A model generated the notes under the pieces. The model saw only the letters and a program-made list of their open reading frames with translations. It had not been told where the DNA came from and made no database searches. A stretch of DNA of 64,000 nucleotides from Planctomycetota bacterium (GTDB taxonomy: Bacteria > Planctomycetota > UBA1135 > GCA-002686595): positions 31,233 to 95,232 of the forward strand of contig NYYZ01000011.1 in assembly GCA_002686945.1 (NCBI GenBank). Reading direction: 5' to 3'. Positions 55,665-64,000 of the stretch are shown one piece after another. Numbering within the stretch: the stretch's first letter is position 1; each line of letters starts with the position of its first letter. A program made the translations under genes and the position numbers.

Positions 55665-57464
55665 ATGGCGGTCGACTGGCGTCGAACGCATCGCTGCGGC
55701 GAACTGCGTGAAGAGCATGTGGGTCAGGAGGTGACCCTCAACGGCTGGGTCGCCAAACGCCGCAATCTGGGTGGTATCTACTTCATTGATGTGCGTGATA
55801 TCCAGGGCCTGACCCAGGTGATTCTGGATGGATCCGAGGCCTGGGAAGGGGCGGCAAGTGCCGAGCACCTTTCTCCGGAGGACGTGATCAGCGTAAGCGG
55901 CAAAGTGGTCATGCGCGAGCAGCCAAATCCTGAACTGCCCACGGGCAAGATCGAGATTGCCGTACAGCGTATCCACAAATTGGCCTCTTCGGAGTTGCCG
56001 CCCTTCGAGATTCAGCGCGACCTTGACACCAAGATCGATCTCCGCCTGCGCTATCGTTTCCTCGATCTGCGACGACCGGACATGCAGGAGAAGCTCATGC
56101 ATCGTTCCCGCTTTGTGGCGGCCATGCGCAACGCTTTTCTCAAGCGCGAGTTCATTGAAATCGAGACCCCGATCCTGACCAAGGCCACCCCTGAGGGAGC
56201 GCGGGATTACCTGGTACCAAGCCGAGTTCACCCGGGCAAGTTCTATGCTCTGCCCCAGTCTCCCCAGATCTTCAAGCAGATCCTGATGGTTTCTGGAATG
56301 GATCGCTACTTCCAGGTGGCGCGTTGCTTCCGTGACGAGGACTTGCGTGCGGATCGTCAGCCCGAATTCACTCAACTCGACATGGAGATGGCCTTTGTGG
56401 AAGAGGAGGATGTCTTCATGGTCTGGGAGGAGGTCTTGCGCGATACCTTCAAAGACGCCATGGGTGTGGATCTGCAGGAAAAATTCCCCTCCATGACCTG
56501 GGCTGAAGCCATGGAGCGCTTTGGCTGCGACAAGCCCGATACGCGTTTTGGCTGTGAATTGCGCTGCCTGTCCGATTGGGTTCCCCAGTCCGGCTTTGAG
56601 GTGTTTGCCAAAGTGCTGGCTGGCGGAGGCCGGGTGATGGGTATCGCTATTCCCAAGGGTGGCGCCAAGGTCAGCCGCGGAGCGCTCAAGAAGCTTGAGA
56701 AGTTCGCCAAGGATCTGGGTGCAGGCGGCCTCGCCTGGTGGAAACCCGCGGAGTCCGGTGGGGCGGCGGGTCCCATGGCTCGCTTCTGCCAGGAGGATAG
56801 CGGCGCTTCTCTATTGAGCATCCTGGAAGCTGGCGAAGAGGATCTGGTGTTGTTCTGCGGTGGAGACGAAGCTCTGGTCTGGCGAGTGCTCGGCGAACTT
56901 CGCTTGCGCCTGGCCAAGGACCTGGACCTGATTCCCAAGGGCCTTTGGAACTTCCTCTGGGTGACAGCCTTCCCCCTGCTGGAGTGGGATGCGGAGATGG
57001 AACGCTGGTCCTCTTCCCATCACCCCTTCACAGCACCGGACGATTGGGAAATGACCGGCGACCCTGCCAAGTTGCTCAGCCGCGCCTACGATCTGGTGCT
57101 CAATGGTTGGGAACTGGGCTCCGGTTCGATCCGCATCCACCGATCGGACACGCAGGCCAAGCTATTCAAACTGCTGGGAATCGGACCTGAGGAGCAGCGC
57201 ACCAAATTCGGCTTTCTGCTCGATGCGCTCACTTATGGAGCTCCCCCTCACGCGGGCCTGGCTGTGGGGCTGGACCGGCTTGTGGCTCTGACCCTGGGGA
57301 TGGATTCGATTCGCGATGTAGTCGCTTTTCCCAAGACGACCACTGCTGCCGATGCAATGTGCGAGGCCCCCTCGGTGCTTGAAGCCACCCTCTTGAGGGA
57401 GGTTCACATTCGCTGTGAGGTCCCCGAGCCCACTACGGAAACGGACTCCAAATCGGTCTCCTGA
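55665..57464 (+). CDS. aspS: Aspartyl-tRNA synthetase
   Basis: A 599-residue class IIb synthetase of the bacterial type. An N-terminal OB-fold anticodon-binding domain (GWVAKRRNLGGIYFIDVRD) is followed by motif 2 FRDEDLRADRQPEFTQLDMEM, the bacterial GAD insertion (about residues 285-415) and motif 3 GLAVGLDRLVALTLG. It charges tRNA-Asp. Leucine, not histidine, follows the RRN of the OB fold, as in tRNA-Asp-discriminating enzymes; this is only suggestive. Placed directly behind atpC, it is probably co-transcribed. Confidence 0.97.
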   Translation: MAVDWRRTHRCGELREEHVGQEVTLNGWVAKRRNLGGIYFIDVRDIQGLTQVILDGSEAWEGAASAEHLSPEDVISVSGKVVMREQPNPELPTGKIEIAVQRIHKLASSELPPFEIQRDLDTKIDLRLRYRFLDLRRPDMQEKLMHRSRFVAAMRNAFLKREFIEIETPILTKATPEGARDYLVPSRVHPGKFYALPQSPQIFKQILMVSGMDRYFQVARCFRDEDLRADRQPEFTQLDMEMAFVEEEDVFMVWEEVLRDTFKDAMGVDLQEKFPSMTWAEAMERFGCDKPDTRFGCELRCLSDWVPQSGFEVFAKVLAGGGRVMGIAIPKGGAKVSRGALKKLEKFAKDLGAGGLAWWKPAESGGAAGPMARFCQEDSGASLLSILEAGEEDLVLFCGGDEALVWRVLGELRLRLAKDLDLIPKGLWNFLWVTAFPLLEWDAEMERWSSSHHPFTAPDDWEMTGDPAKLLSRAYDLVLNGWELGSGSIRIHRSDTQAKLFKLLGIGPEEQRTKFGFLLDALTYGAPPHAGLAVGLDRLVALTLGMDSIRDVVAFPKTTTAADAMCEAPSVLEATLLREVHIRCEVPEPTTETDSKSVS

Positions 57465-57623
57465 TGAGTGCTCGTCTCGTTCATACGTATCCGCAGTCGG
57501 TCCCCTGCCGATCGCTTTTCTCCGATTGGTTGGCACCAAGCGACCGATCTGGCTATCCTACCCCTGCTGAATTTGTGCTCTGAGCCCTTCGCCTGAGTAC
57601 AGCGACCCAAACCAAGACCATTC

Positions 57624-58334
57624 GTGCCGAGAAGATCACGCCGCCGACCTAGGCCCGCCCCGGGCCCCTCATTTCGCCGCAACAACCGGATTCGGGTTTC
57701 CGAAGTGCGGCTCATCGATGAAGAAGGAGAGCAGGTAGGGGTGGTGCCCACGGATGAAGCCCGCAGACGCGCCAAGGACGCGGGGCTGGACCTGGTGGAG
57801 GTGGCTCCCGAGGCGCGCCCACCGGTTTGCAAGATTCTCGACTACGGGCGCTTCAAGTACGAAGTGCAGAAGAAGGAGAAGCGAAGCAAGTCCAGCAGCA
57901 GCGCTTCGACCCTGAAGGAGCTGCGGGTACGACCGGCCATCAGTCCCCATGACCTGGGCTATCGTCTGAAGGACGGTCGCAGGTTCCTGGAGGCGGGGCA
58001 CAAGGTGCTGGTGGTCTGCATGTTCCGTGGGCGTCAGATGGCGCACCCCGAACACGGGCACGATGTGATGAGAAGGGTGGCAGAGGAACTCGGGGATATC
58101 GCCCGGGTTGAGACTGCCGCCAAATTGATGGGGCGGCGCATGTCCATGTTGTTGGCGCCCACTTCCGCCGCCAAGCGGGGTTCGTCCAAGTCCAATAGGC
58201 CTCCGAAGGAGAAAAACGCCCCTCAGGCGGCAGCCCCAGCCAAGCCCGATCCTCCCCAGGAGACGGGTCCCAGCGAGGCTCCCGTCTCTCAGTCCGAGAC
58301 TGAAACGGCGCCAGAGACTGGTTCGGATTCCTGA
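57624..58334 (+). CDS. infC: Translation initiation factor IF-3 with C-terminal extension
   Basis: A 236-residue protein; the usual length is 170-180. The IF3-N domain (NNRIRVSEVRLIDEEGEQVGVVPTDEA) and IF3-C domain (KELRVRPAISPHDLGYRLKDGRRFLEAGHKV) are complete. From about residue 182 a Pro/Lys/Ala/Glu-rich, probably disordered tail follows. The GTG at 57624 is the only start in the frame after an upstream stop; the rare AUU codon typical of infC (at 57620) is out of frame. It separates ribosomal subunits and proofreads initiator tRNA. Confidence 0.94.
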   Translation: MPRRSRRRPRPAPGPSFRRNNRIRVSEVRLIDEEGEQVGVVPTDEARRRAKDAGLDLVEVAPEARPPVCKILDYGRFKYEVQKKEKRSKSSSSASTLKELRVRPAISPHDLGYRLKDGRRFLEAGHKVLVVCMFRGRQMAHPEHGHDVMRRVAEELGDIARVETAAKLMGRRMSMLLAPTSAAKRGSSKSNRPPKEKNAPQAAAPAKPDPPQETGPSEAPVSQSETETAPETGSDS

Positions 58335-58584
58335 GGATGGCCTTGAAGGAGCGTTTCCTGGGCTCCAGGAGACTCCATTGGCCCTTCGCTTGGAGGTGTC
58401 GGTGATCGCGTTGGTCGTTCTATGAACCGAGGCGGACTGGCTCGCCCCGAGGCACTTGGGAGCCGATTGAGGTCCAGCCACCTCGAATCCTGGTGGTCGG
58501 ATAGAATTATGAGGGATCCTCAAGGGGAGGTCATGCGTCCAAAGCATGATGTTTCCGTTTACACGTTCAACCCCAAGATCATCC

Positions 58585-61047
58585 ATGCGACTCCTGATTC
58601 CCGGCCTGCTTCTATCCACCATTTCCTTGACTGCCGCTGTCAGCGCGCAGGACGTGGTGACCTTCCCCTTTGACGCCCTCGGGGGGACTCCCCTGGTGCC
58701 CGGAACCACCGAGTATCAGCCCGATGCCCGGGATCTTTGGGGGCTTGTGGCTTCCAGTGACCTGATCATGCGCGATGTGCCCCTGCCCGGTTATAGCAGT
58801 GTGGAACTGGTTCTGGAAAGAATCGAGGCAGACTACACTCGCTGGGGCATCCAGGTAGATGGGGTTCCGAGCCCCTATGACTCCTTCAACCAGACGATCT
58901 GGAAAGGCACCGTGAGCGGGGATTCCACTTCGGAAGTGTCCCTGATCTTGTCTTCCTATGGTTGCTATGGCTGGATCGCCACTGGCGGCGAGGTCTATCA
59001 CCTGCTGCCGTTCCTGCAGCCTGGACTTGATTGGGACTCGAGTTCCATGCGAATCGTGTCTGAGACGATCATGCGTGTCACTGGTACCCCCAAGGGCGCT
59101 TTCTGTCTGGCAGACACCAGTCGACCGATTGGCCAGCCTGGTCCACCGACCTATAACAACCCCGTGGGCCAAACCCTGGAGTGCAAGCAGTCTGTGGAGA
59201 CTGACTTCCAGTTCTACAACCAATGGGGCAACCTGGCAGCGGCTCAGAACTATCTGACCGCGTTGTTGGGGGCTATCAGCGATCGCTACGCCACCCAGAT
59301 CAATGTGGTTATCACATATCCCTATGTGCAGTTTTATACCAACAGCAATGATCCCTGGACCTCACAAGGTGGCGGCCCCGGGGCAACCTTGACTGAGTTC
59401 CGCAACGCCTGGGCGGGGAACATTCCTGCTGGCGGACATCTGGGACACTTTGTCAGCGGCGTGAACGGCGGTGGTGTGGCCTATCTGGATGTGCTTTGTA
59501 GTCAGAACTGGGGCTTCGGCGTCAGCTTCGGAGTGGACGGTGGCGTGAACTTCCCGGTGAGCCAAGGCAACAACACATGGGACTTTGTTGTCATTGCCCA
59601 TGAGACCGGGCACAACTTTGGTACTCCTCATACCCATGATTTCTGTCCCACGCCTTTGGACCGTTGCGCTCCCAGTGCCTACTTCGGCAGTTGCCAGAGC
59701 AGCCAGCAGTGCACCAATCAGGGCACGGTCATGAGCTACTGCCACTTGTGCAGTGGGGGCATGAACAACATCACCACCTTCTTCCATGCCCAGGTTGAGA
59801 CCCTGATGCGCAACGAGGCGGAGAATTCCTGTATCCCGGTCTGCAACGGCTGCGGTGGCGGAGGAGGCTGCAACGATGACAGCCACGAGCCCAATGGCAA
59901 CTGCGCCGAAGCGGTCACTCGCGGCGTTGGCACGACTACTGGTCTTGTGGTAGATGGATCGGATCGAGACTTCTGGCACGTGGATGTGCCTGCGGGCTCC
60001 ACCCTGACTATCGACCTGACGTTCACCCACTCCAATGGGAACATCAACACCTTCCTCTACGATAACTGCTTCGGTAATGCCGGTAGTGGAACATCGACCA
60101 ATAACAACGAGCAGGTAGTTTGGACAAACACGGCCAACAATACTGTCCCGATCTATGTGGACGTGTTCCTGGCTTCGGGTACGGGCTGTAACCAGTACGA
60201 ACTGGGAGTTGGTATTGCGTCGGATCCCTGCAACCAGCCAGATGACGCCTATGAGGACAACGACAATTGTGGCCAAGCGGCGGCCCTGGCCAACGGGGTT
60301 GAATTGAGCATGTTCGTTTCCATGACGGACGCGGACTACTTCAGCTTCTGTGTGGCTGATGGCGGGACCTTCAATCTGGACCTGTTCTTCGACACCAACA
60401 CCGCGGACATCGATGCCTATCTCTACACGGCTGCCGGTTGTAATGGGCTTCCTGTGGCTCAGGCCAGTACTACCAGCAACAACGAGAGCCTGAGTTGGAC
60501 CAACTCCACTGGCAGCGATGCGGAAATGATCCTCAAGGTCGAGGTCTGGAGTCTGAGTGTTGGTATCTGCAACGACTATGTCATGCAGACCACCGGAATC
60601 GGCGGCAATTGCGGCGGAGGCCCTGGGGCCATTGGCAGTCGCTACTGTGATCCGGCGGTTGGCAACTCCTCTGGTCTCCCAGGGCGCATCGACGCCGTTG
60701 GGGAACTGGATGTACTTGCTAATGATCTGACTCTGACGGCAAGTCAATTGCCTACGAACCAGTTCGGTTACTTCCTGGCGTCCATGACACCGGCGGCGAT
60801 CTCAGGTCCTGGCGGCTCCATGGGAGTCCTTTGTGTAGGTGGCAGTATTGCCCGATTTGTTACCCAGCTGGGCAACACCGGTGCCTCTGGTCAACTGCAG
60901 GCGGCGATTGATTTGACCATGGTGCCTGCAAACCCCATGCATTCGGTTGCACCTGGCGAGACCTGGAATTTCACCTGTTGGTTCCGGGATGTATTGCTGG
61001 TTCAGACATCCAACTTCACCGACGGGGTCAGGATTACCTTCCAGTAG
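58585..61047 (+). CDS. Secreted M12-like metzincin metalloprotease with two PPC domains
   Basis: An 820-residue secreted protein starting at the ATG 58585, with a signal peptide ending near TAAVSAQ. The N-terminal propeptide-like region runs to about 190. The zinc site HETGHNFGTPHTHD has His339, Glu340, His343 and His349; the Met-turn is TVMSYCH with Met383. There are many cysteines. Two pre-peptidase C-terminal (PPC) beta domains follow, beginning near 431 (DDSHEPNGNCAEA) and 553 (DDAYEDNDNCGQA). The last 140 residues (GSRYCDPAVGNSSG to the end) form a domain I associate with Planctomycetota exoproteins. It breaks the usual infC-rpmI order. Confidence 0.88.
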   Translation: MRLLIPGLLLSTISLTAAVSAQDVVTFPFDALGGTPLVPGTTEYQPDARDLWGLVASSDLIMRDVPLPGYSSVELVLERIEADYTRWGIQVDGVPSPYDSFNQTIWKGTVSGDSTSEVSLILSSYGCYGWIATGGEVYHLLPFLQPGLDWDSSSMRIVSETIMRVTGTPKGAFCLADTSRPIGQPGPPTYNNPVGQTLECKQSVETDFQFYNQWGNLAAAQNYLTALLGAISDRYATQINVVITYPYVQFYTNSNDPWTSQGGGPGATLTEFRNAWAGNIPAGGHLGHFVSGVNGGGVAYLDVLCSQNWGFGVSFGVDGGVNFPVSQGNNTWDFVVIAHETGHNFGTPHTHDFCPTPLDRCAPSAYFGSCQSSQQCTNQGTVMSYCHLCSGGMNNITTFFHAQVETLMRNEAENSCIPVCNGCGGGGGCNDDSHEPNGNCAEAVTRGVGTTTGLVVDGSDRDFWHVDVPAGSTLTIDLTFTHSNGNINTFLYDNCFGNAGSGTSTNNNEQVVWTNTANNTVPIYVDVFLASGTGCNQYELGVGIASDPCNQPDDAYEDNDNCGQAAALANGVELSMFVSMTDADYFSFCVADGGTFNLDLFFDTNTADIDAYLYTAAGCNGLPVAQASTTSNNESLSWTNSTGSDAEMILKVEVWSLSVGICNDYVMQTTGIGGNCGGGPGAIGSRYCDPAVGNSSGLPGRIDAVGELDVLANDLTLTASQLPTNQFGYFLASMTPAAISGPGGSMGVLCVGGSIARFVTQLGNTGASGQLQAAIDLTMVPANPMHSVAPGETWNFTCWFRDVLLVQTSNFTDGVRITFQ

Positions 61048-61395
61048 GCTGAACCCGAAACGGGCTGCGAAGCGATCGCCTTGGGCGGTTTCTTCTGGCA
61101 GCTCACCGGCACCCTCACCTGTGATTCGCAAGGATCGGTGGTGGGGGTGCCTGTATTGAGGGCGCGGTCATCCCCTCCTGGGAGGGGCCGAGCCGCCTGA
61201 TTCTGCACCCGAGCCGGGGCTGTGTCGGGTGCACTGCTTTGCAAGGGAGAGAAAGGCGAGGGCCTGGCCTTGCAGAGGGGGCCCCAATCGTTATCCTCTT
61301 GGGCTCCAAGCCCGGCTCGCCGGGCCCCTGCAAGCGGCGGCATGCCAGCGAACAGGGTTTCGTCATTGGCCTATCCGGCCCCACGAGGACGTCCC
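61048..61395 (+). promoter_or_regulatory. Structured leader of rpmI-rplT
   Basis: 348 bases without a gene. It contains several stems: CCCCTC/GAGGGG (61072-61077 region shifted to 61172-61187), GCACCCGA (61205-61212)/TCGGGTGC (61225-61232), and GCCCGG (61310-61315)/CCGGGC (61320-61325). The segment CCTTGCAG at 61268-61275 can pair either upstream with TGCAAGG (61240-61246) or downstream with CTGCAAG (61328-61334). Mutually exclusive pairing of this kind is typical of attenuators; autoregulation by L20 is known for this operon in other bacteria. GAGGACGTCCC precedes the rpmI ATG. Confidence 0.5.
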
Positions 61396-61593
61396 ATGCC
61401 CAAAATGAAATCAAAAGGAGCCGTCAAGAAGCGGTTCCGTCGGACCAAGTCCGGCAAGCTCAAGTCGAACCGCCCACATCGCGGGCACATGCACGCCATT
61501 CGCAGCGCGGGAGCCAAGCGTGCCAAACGCAAGGCGATCATCACGGGTGGCACCTGGGCAAAGTTGCTGCAACGCATGATGGGGGGACGCTGA
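61396..61593 (+). CDS. rpmI: 50S ribosomal protein L35
   Basis: A 65-residue basic protein. The ATG at 61396 gives MPKMKSKGAVKKRFRRTKSGKLK, the L35 N-terminus, and it ends in the family-like GTWAKLLQRMMGGR. The GAGG ribosome-binding site lies about seven bases upstream. The open frame further upstream is leader, not protein. rplT begins two bases after its stop. Confidence 0.97.
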   Translation: MPKMKSKGAVKKRFRRTKSGKLKSNRPHRGHMHAIRSAGAKRAKRKAIITGGTWAKLLQRMMGGR

Positions 61594-61594
61594 G

Positions 61595-61954
61595 ATGGTG
61601 CGCGTGACCTACGGCGCACCCCGCGCCCGCAAGAAGGCCCGATTCTTCAAGCAAGCCCGCGGTTACCGAGGTGGCCGCAGCAAGCTCTGGCGCACCGTGC
61701 GCGAAGCGCTGATGCGCTCCTGGGCTTTCGCCTATCGTGACCGGCGCCAGAAGAAGCGTCAGTTCCGCCGTCTTTGGGTGGTCCGTATCAATGCGGCTGC
61801 CCGTCAGAACGGTACCAACTACTCTCAGTTCATGAACGGGCTCAAGCAGGCTGGCATCGAGTTGAATCGCAAGCAGCTCTCTGAGTTGGCGATCCACGAC
61901 CCTGCCGCCTTCAGCGAGCTGACAGAGGCCGCTAGCGCTGCCCGTAGCGCCTGA
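61595..61954 (+). CDS. rplT: 50S ribosomal protein L20
   Basis: A 119-residue 23S-rRNA-binding protein needed early in 50S assembly. Family segments: GYRGGRSKLWRTVREALMRSWAFAYRDRRQKKRQFRRLWVVRINAAAR and YSQFMNGLKQAGIELNRKQLSELAIHDP. In several phyla L20 also represses its own operon by binding the leader; see the structured region upstream of rpmI. Confidence 0.98.
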   Translation: MVRVTYGAPRARKKARFFKQARGYRGGRSKLWRTVREALMRSWAFAYRDRRQKKRQFRRLWVVRINAAARQNGTNYSQFMNGLKQAGIELNRKQLSELAIHDPAAFSELTEAASAARSA

Positions 61955-61989
61955 GGCAAGACTGCGGACTGGATACACTCCTTACACCA

Positions 61990-62034
61990 GCAAGCACAAC
62001 CCCGCGGACCAGCCTGGCACGTGGGGTTGTTTGC
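61990..62034 (+). terminator. Hairpin between rplT and pheS
   Basis: ACAACCCC at 61996-62003 pairs perfectly with GGGGTTGT at 62023-62030; outer GCAA/TTGC extend the stem after a bulge. It sits 42 bases after the rplT stop and 80 bases before pheS. Only a short T-rich end follows, so it could be a partial terminator or an attenuator for pheST. Confidence 0.5.
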
Positions 62035-62113
62035 ATGTGCGGATTGAGTGCCCTCGGGGATGTATTTGTGGCTTCGGGCATCAGTTCCCTCTAAGCTCTC
62101 CTAAACTCCTCCC

Positions 62114-63136
62114 GTGGACAAGCAAACCAACCTTGAGAACGCCCAGGCGCGCATCGCCGAGGCTTCTGACCAGGCGGTCCTGGCTGACCTGGAGCGCGAG
62201 CTGCTGGGCAAGGATGGCCTGCTGGGGCAGCAGCTCAAGGAGATCCCCAGTCTACCGCCCCCCGAAAGAGGCCCCGCCGGGCGCGCGGCCAATGAACTCA
62301 AGGCGGCTTTGACCGCTGGCTTGCTGGCCCGTGCTGCCGAACTTGCCGAGGCTGACCTTGCAGCTGACCGCGAAGGCGTCGGCTTTGACGCTACCCTGCC
62401 AGCGCCTCCGGTTGAGCGCGGATCCCTGCATCCAATCACCAAGGTGACCCGTAGGTTGGTGCAGATCTTCAGCTCCATGGGCTACCACATCCTGGACGGG
62501 CCAGAGGTGGAGCTTGACTGGTACAACTTCGAAGCCCTCAACATCCCGGCTGATCATCCGGCCAGGGATTCTCAGGACACTTTCTACTGCGACGAAGAGG
62601 GCCGCCTGGTCCTCCGGACGCACACTTCACCCGTACAGGTGCGCGCTATGGAACGCATGGCACCGCCATTCCGTCTGGTTTGTCCCGGCAAGGTTTTTCG
62701 TCACGAAAATACCGATGCAACCCATGAACATACCTTCCATCAAATGGAAGGTCTGGTGGTGGGCAAGGATATTTCCGTGGGGCATCTCGTGGGCACCATG
62801 AAGACCCTGCTGCGCGGGATCTTTGGCAAGGAGATCGACGTGCGCCTGCGGCCAGGGCATTTCCCTTTTGTGGAGCCTGGGTTTGAGTTGGACGCGCGTT
62901 GTGTTTTCTGTGAGTCCGGTTGTAGGGTCTGCAAGGGCACCCGGTGGATCGAGTTGTTGCCCTGCGGCCTGGTGCATCCCAAGGTGCTGGAAGCCGCTGG
63001 CATCGATCCCAGTGAGTGGAGCGGTTTCGCATTTGGCCTGGGCCTTTCGCGGCTGGTGATGCTCTCCCACGGCATTGATGATGTGCGCCATCTCTTGGGT
63101 GGAGACCTGCGGTTCCTGGAGCAGTTCTCATGCTGA
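62114..63136 (+). CDS. pheS: Phenylalanyl-tRNA synthetase alpha subunit
   Basis: A 340-residue class IIc catalytic subunit started at GTG 62114. An N-terminal coiled coil (about 1-90) contacts tRNA. Catalytic motifs: HPITKVTRRLVQIFSSMGYHILDGPEVE (motif 1), FRHENTDATHEHTFHQMEGLVV (motif 2) and GLGLSRLVML (motif 3). A zinc-type cysteine cluster CVFCESGCRVCKG is present, as in many bacterial PheS. It overlaps pheT by seven bases. Confidence 0.97.
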   Translation: MDKQTNLENAQARIAEASDQAVLADLERELLGKDGLLGQQLKEIPSLPPPERGPAGRAANELKAALTAGLLARAAELAEADLAADREGVGFDATLPAPPVERGSLHPITKVTRRLVQIFSSMGYHILDGPEVELDWYNFEALNIPADHPARDSQDTFYCDEEGRLVLRTHTSPVQVRAMERMAPPFRLVCPGKVFRHENTDATHEHTFHQMEGLVVGKDISVGHLVGTMKTLLRGIFGKEIDVRLRPGHFPFVEPGFELDARCVFCESGCRVCKGTRWIELLPCGLVHPKVLEAAGIDPSEWSGFAFGLGLSRLVMLSHGIDDVRHLLGGDLRFLEQFSC

Positions 63137-64000
63137 TTTCCATGCGCTGGCTTGGCCGCCATGTGGATCTCTCGGGAATTGATCCCGAGCAGCTGGCCCT
63201 GGACCTGACCCTTTCTACTGCTGAGGTGGAAGGGGTGGAGCGGTTTGCCCCCTATCTCTCGGATGTGGTGGTGGGCCATGTGCTCGAGCGGGAACAGCAT
63301 CCGGACGCAGACAAACTGAGCATCTGCAAATTGGATGTGGGCACGGGAGAGACCTTGCAGATCGTCTGTGGGGCGCCCAATGTTGCCGCGGGGCAAAGGG
63401 TCGCCGTTGCGACCGTTGGCACTGTCCTGCCTGGCGACTTCAAGATCAAGAAATCCAAGATTCGCGGTGTGCACTCTATGGGCATGATCTGCTCCGAGCG
63501 CGAGTTGGGCCTTTCTGACGAGCACGATGGCATTTGGGTCTTACCAGGGAAGCCCACCATAGGTGCTCCAGTAGCCGAGGCCTTGGGTATCGACGACTGG
63601 GTGCTGGAGATCGACAACAAGTCTCTGACCCATCGGCCGGACCTTTGGGGTCATCGGGGAGTCGCACGGGAAGTTGCGGCTATTTTGGATCGGCCTCTCT
63701 TGCCCCTGGATACCAGCTTGCCCGAATTGGGTGGCGCTGACCCTGTTGAGGTGCGCGTGGTAAGTCCCGCTTGTTCGCGCTACATCGGCCTCTCAATAGA
63801 CGGGGTCGGTGAGGGCATGACCCCCGATTGGATGCGTGGCATGCTGTTGGCTACAGGTCAACGGCCCATCGACTTGCTTGTGGACCTGTCAAATTTTGTG
63901 ATGGGGGACCTCGGTCAACCGAACCATGCCTTTGATCGGGACCAGCTCGCCGGTGACGGGATCCTGGTGCGCGAGGCTCGCGAGGGAGAGACCCTTGTGA
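63130..64000 (+). CDS. pheT: Phenylalanyl-tRNA synthetase beta subunit, 3' truncated by the window end
   Basis: The frame opens at ATG 63130, inside the last codons of pheS, and is still open at the final base (290 codons seen of about 800). The N-terminal part shows the family start MRWLGRHVDLSGIDPEQLA, the EMAP/OB tRNA-binding domain (VVVGHVLEREQHPDADKLSICKLDVG, VCGAPNVAAGQRVAVATVG, RGVHSMGMICSERELGLS) and the beginning of the B3/B4 editing domain (THRPDLWGHRGVAREVAAI). It forms the alpha2beta2 enzyme with PheS. Confidence 0.95.
   Translation, partial: MLISMRWLGRHVDLSGIDPEQLALDLTLSTAEVEGVERFAPYLSDVVVGHVLEREQHPDADKLSICKLDVGTGETLQIVCGAPNVAAGQRVAVATVGTVLPGDFKIKKSKIRGVHSMGMICSERELGLSDEHDGIWVLPGKPTIGAPVAEALGIDDWVLEIDNKSLTHRPDLWGHRGVAREVAAILDRPLLPLDTSLPELGGADPVEVRVVSPACSRYIGLSIDGVGEGMTPDWMRGMLLATGQRPIDLLVDLSNFVMGDLGQPNHAFDRDQLAGDGILVREAREGETLV

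Noticed and set aside
57620-57622. ATT considered as the typical rare start codon of infC
   Set aside because: It is out of frame by one base relative to the IF-3 reading frame. GTG 57624 is the in-frame start.
59362-60747. A 461-codon minus-strand open frame over the metzincin gene
   Set aside because: Antisense to conserved zinc-site and PPC coding sequence, no domain of its own.

Overview
The window is GC-rich, gene-dense bacterial chromosome, mostly housekeeping genes plus several envelope-associated accessory blocks. No rRNA, tRNA, CRISPR array or insertion sequence was seen. The best fit is a Planctomycetota member, probably a free-living or marine one. The clues are an LspA with the long periplasmic segment seen in that phylum, a pseudopilin with the FTLIEL cleavage site and the H-x9-DG tail motif, lipoproteins and large secreted repeat proteins, and a metzincin ending in a C-terminal domain that I recall from secreted proteins of that phylum. 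KDO transferase and a Wzm/Wzt exporter indicate an outer membrane with LPS. The phylum assignment is inference from memory, not from a search.

Layout, left to right. 1-7797 (+): end of an SDR oxidoreductase, an SGNH hydrolase, a three-domain SGNH/alpha-beta/SGNH hydrolase fusion, uvrC and an unknown secreted protein. 7900-8844 (-): a XerC/D recombinase. 8998-19678 (+): dksA-like/lspA, pyrD, a response regulator with an unfamiliar N-terminal domain, secA, waaA, metK with a clear terminator, a pseudopilin and a UbiA-type prenyltransferase. 19718-25632 (-): five genes joined by 4-base overlaps, encoding an iron-type ABC importer (binding lipoprotein, fused permease, ATPase), a pentaheme cytochrome c and a HEAT-repeat lipoprotein. 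25841-36789 (+): aminotransferase and threonine aldolase, phosphohexomutase, then a tight run of HEAT-like protein, arginase, Wzm, Wzt and a methyltransferase with a long coiled coil. 36910-46702 and 46728-47198 are mostly on the minus strand: FG-GAP lipoprotein, SLC13-type transporter, CBS-pair protein, TPR-like lipoprotein, rqcH and ndk; a plus-strand mcsB-namZ pair lies between them. 47811-57464 (+): the full F1Fo ATP synthase operon (two small membrane proteins, then atpB-E-F-H-A-G-D-C) followed by aspS. 57624-64000 (+): infC, a secreted metzincin, rpmI, rplT, pheS and the start of pheT.

Two blocks look like possibly undescribed systems. The first is the exporter cassette at 32583-36789. 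Its Wzm permease carries an approximately 155-residue insert, predicted periplasmic and resembling a Calx-beta domain. It is paired with a Wzt that has a carbohydrate-binding C-terminus and with a WbdD-like methyltransferase/coiled-coil protein. The second is the translationally coupled operon that joins a Fe-type ABC importer to a pentaheme cytochrome and a HEAT lipoprotein. Smaller points of interest are twin hairpins with identical loops at the ndk/rqcH junction (one loop holds the ndk stop, the other a proposed CTG start), competing RNA pairings in the rpmI leader, and a metzincin inserted into the infC-rpmI-rplT-pheST cluster.
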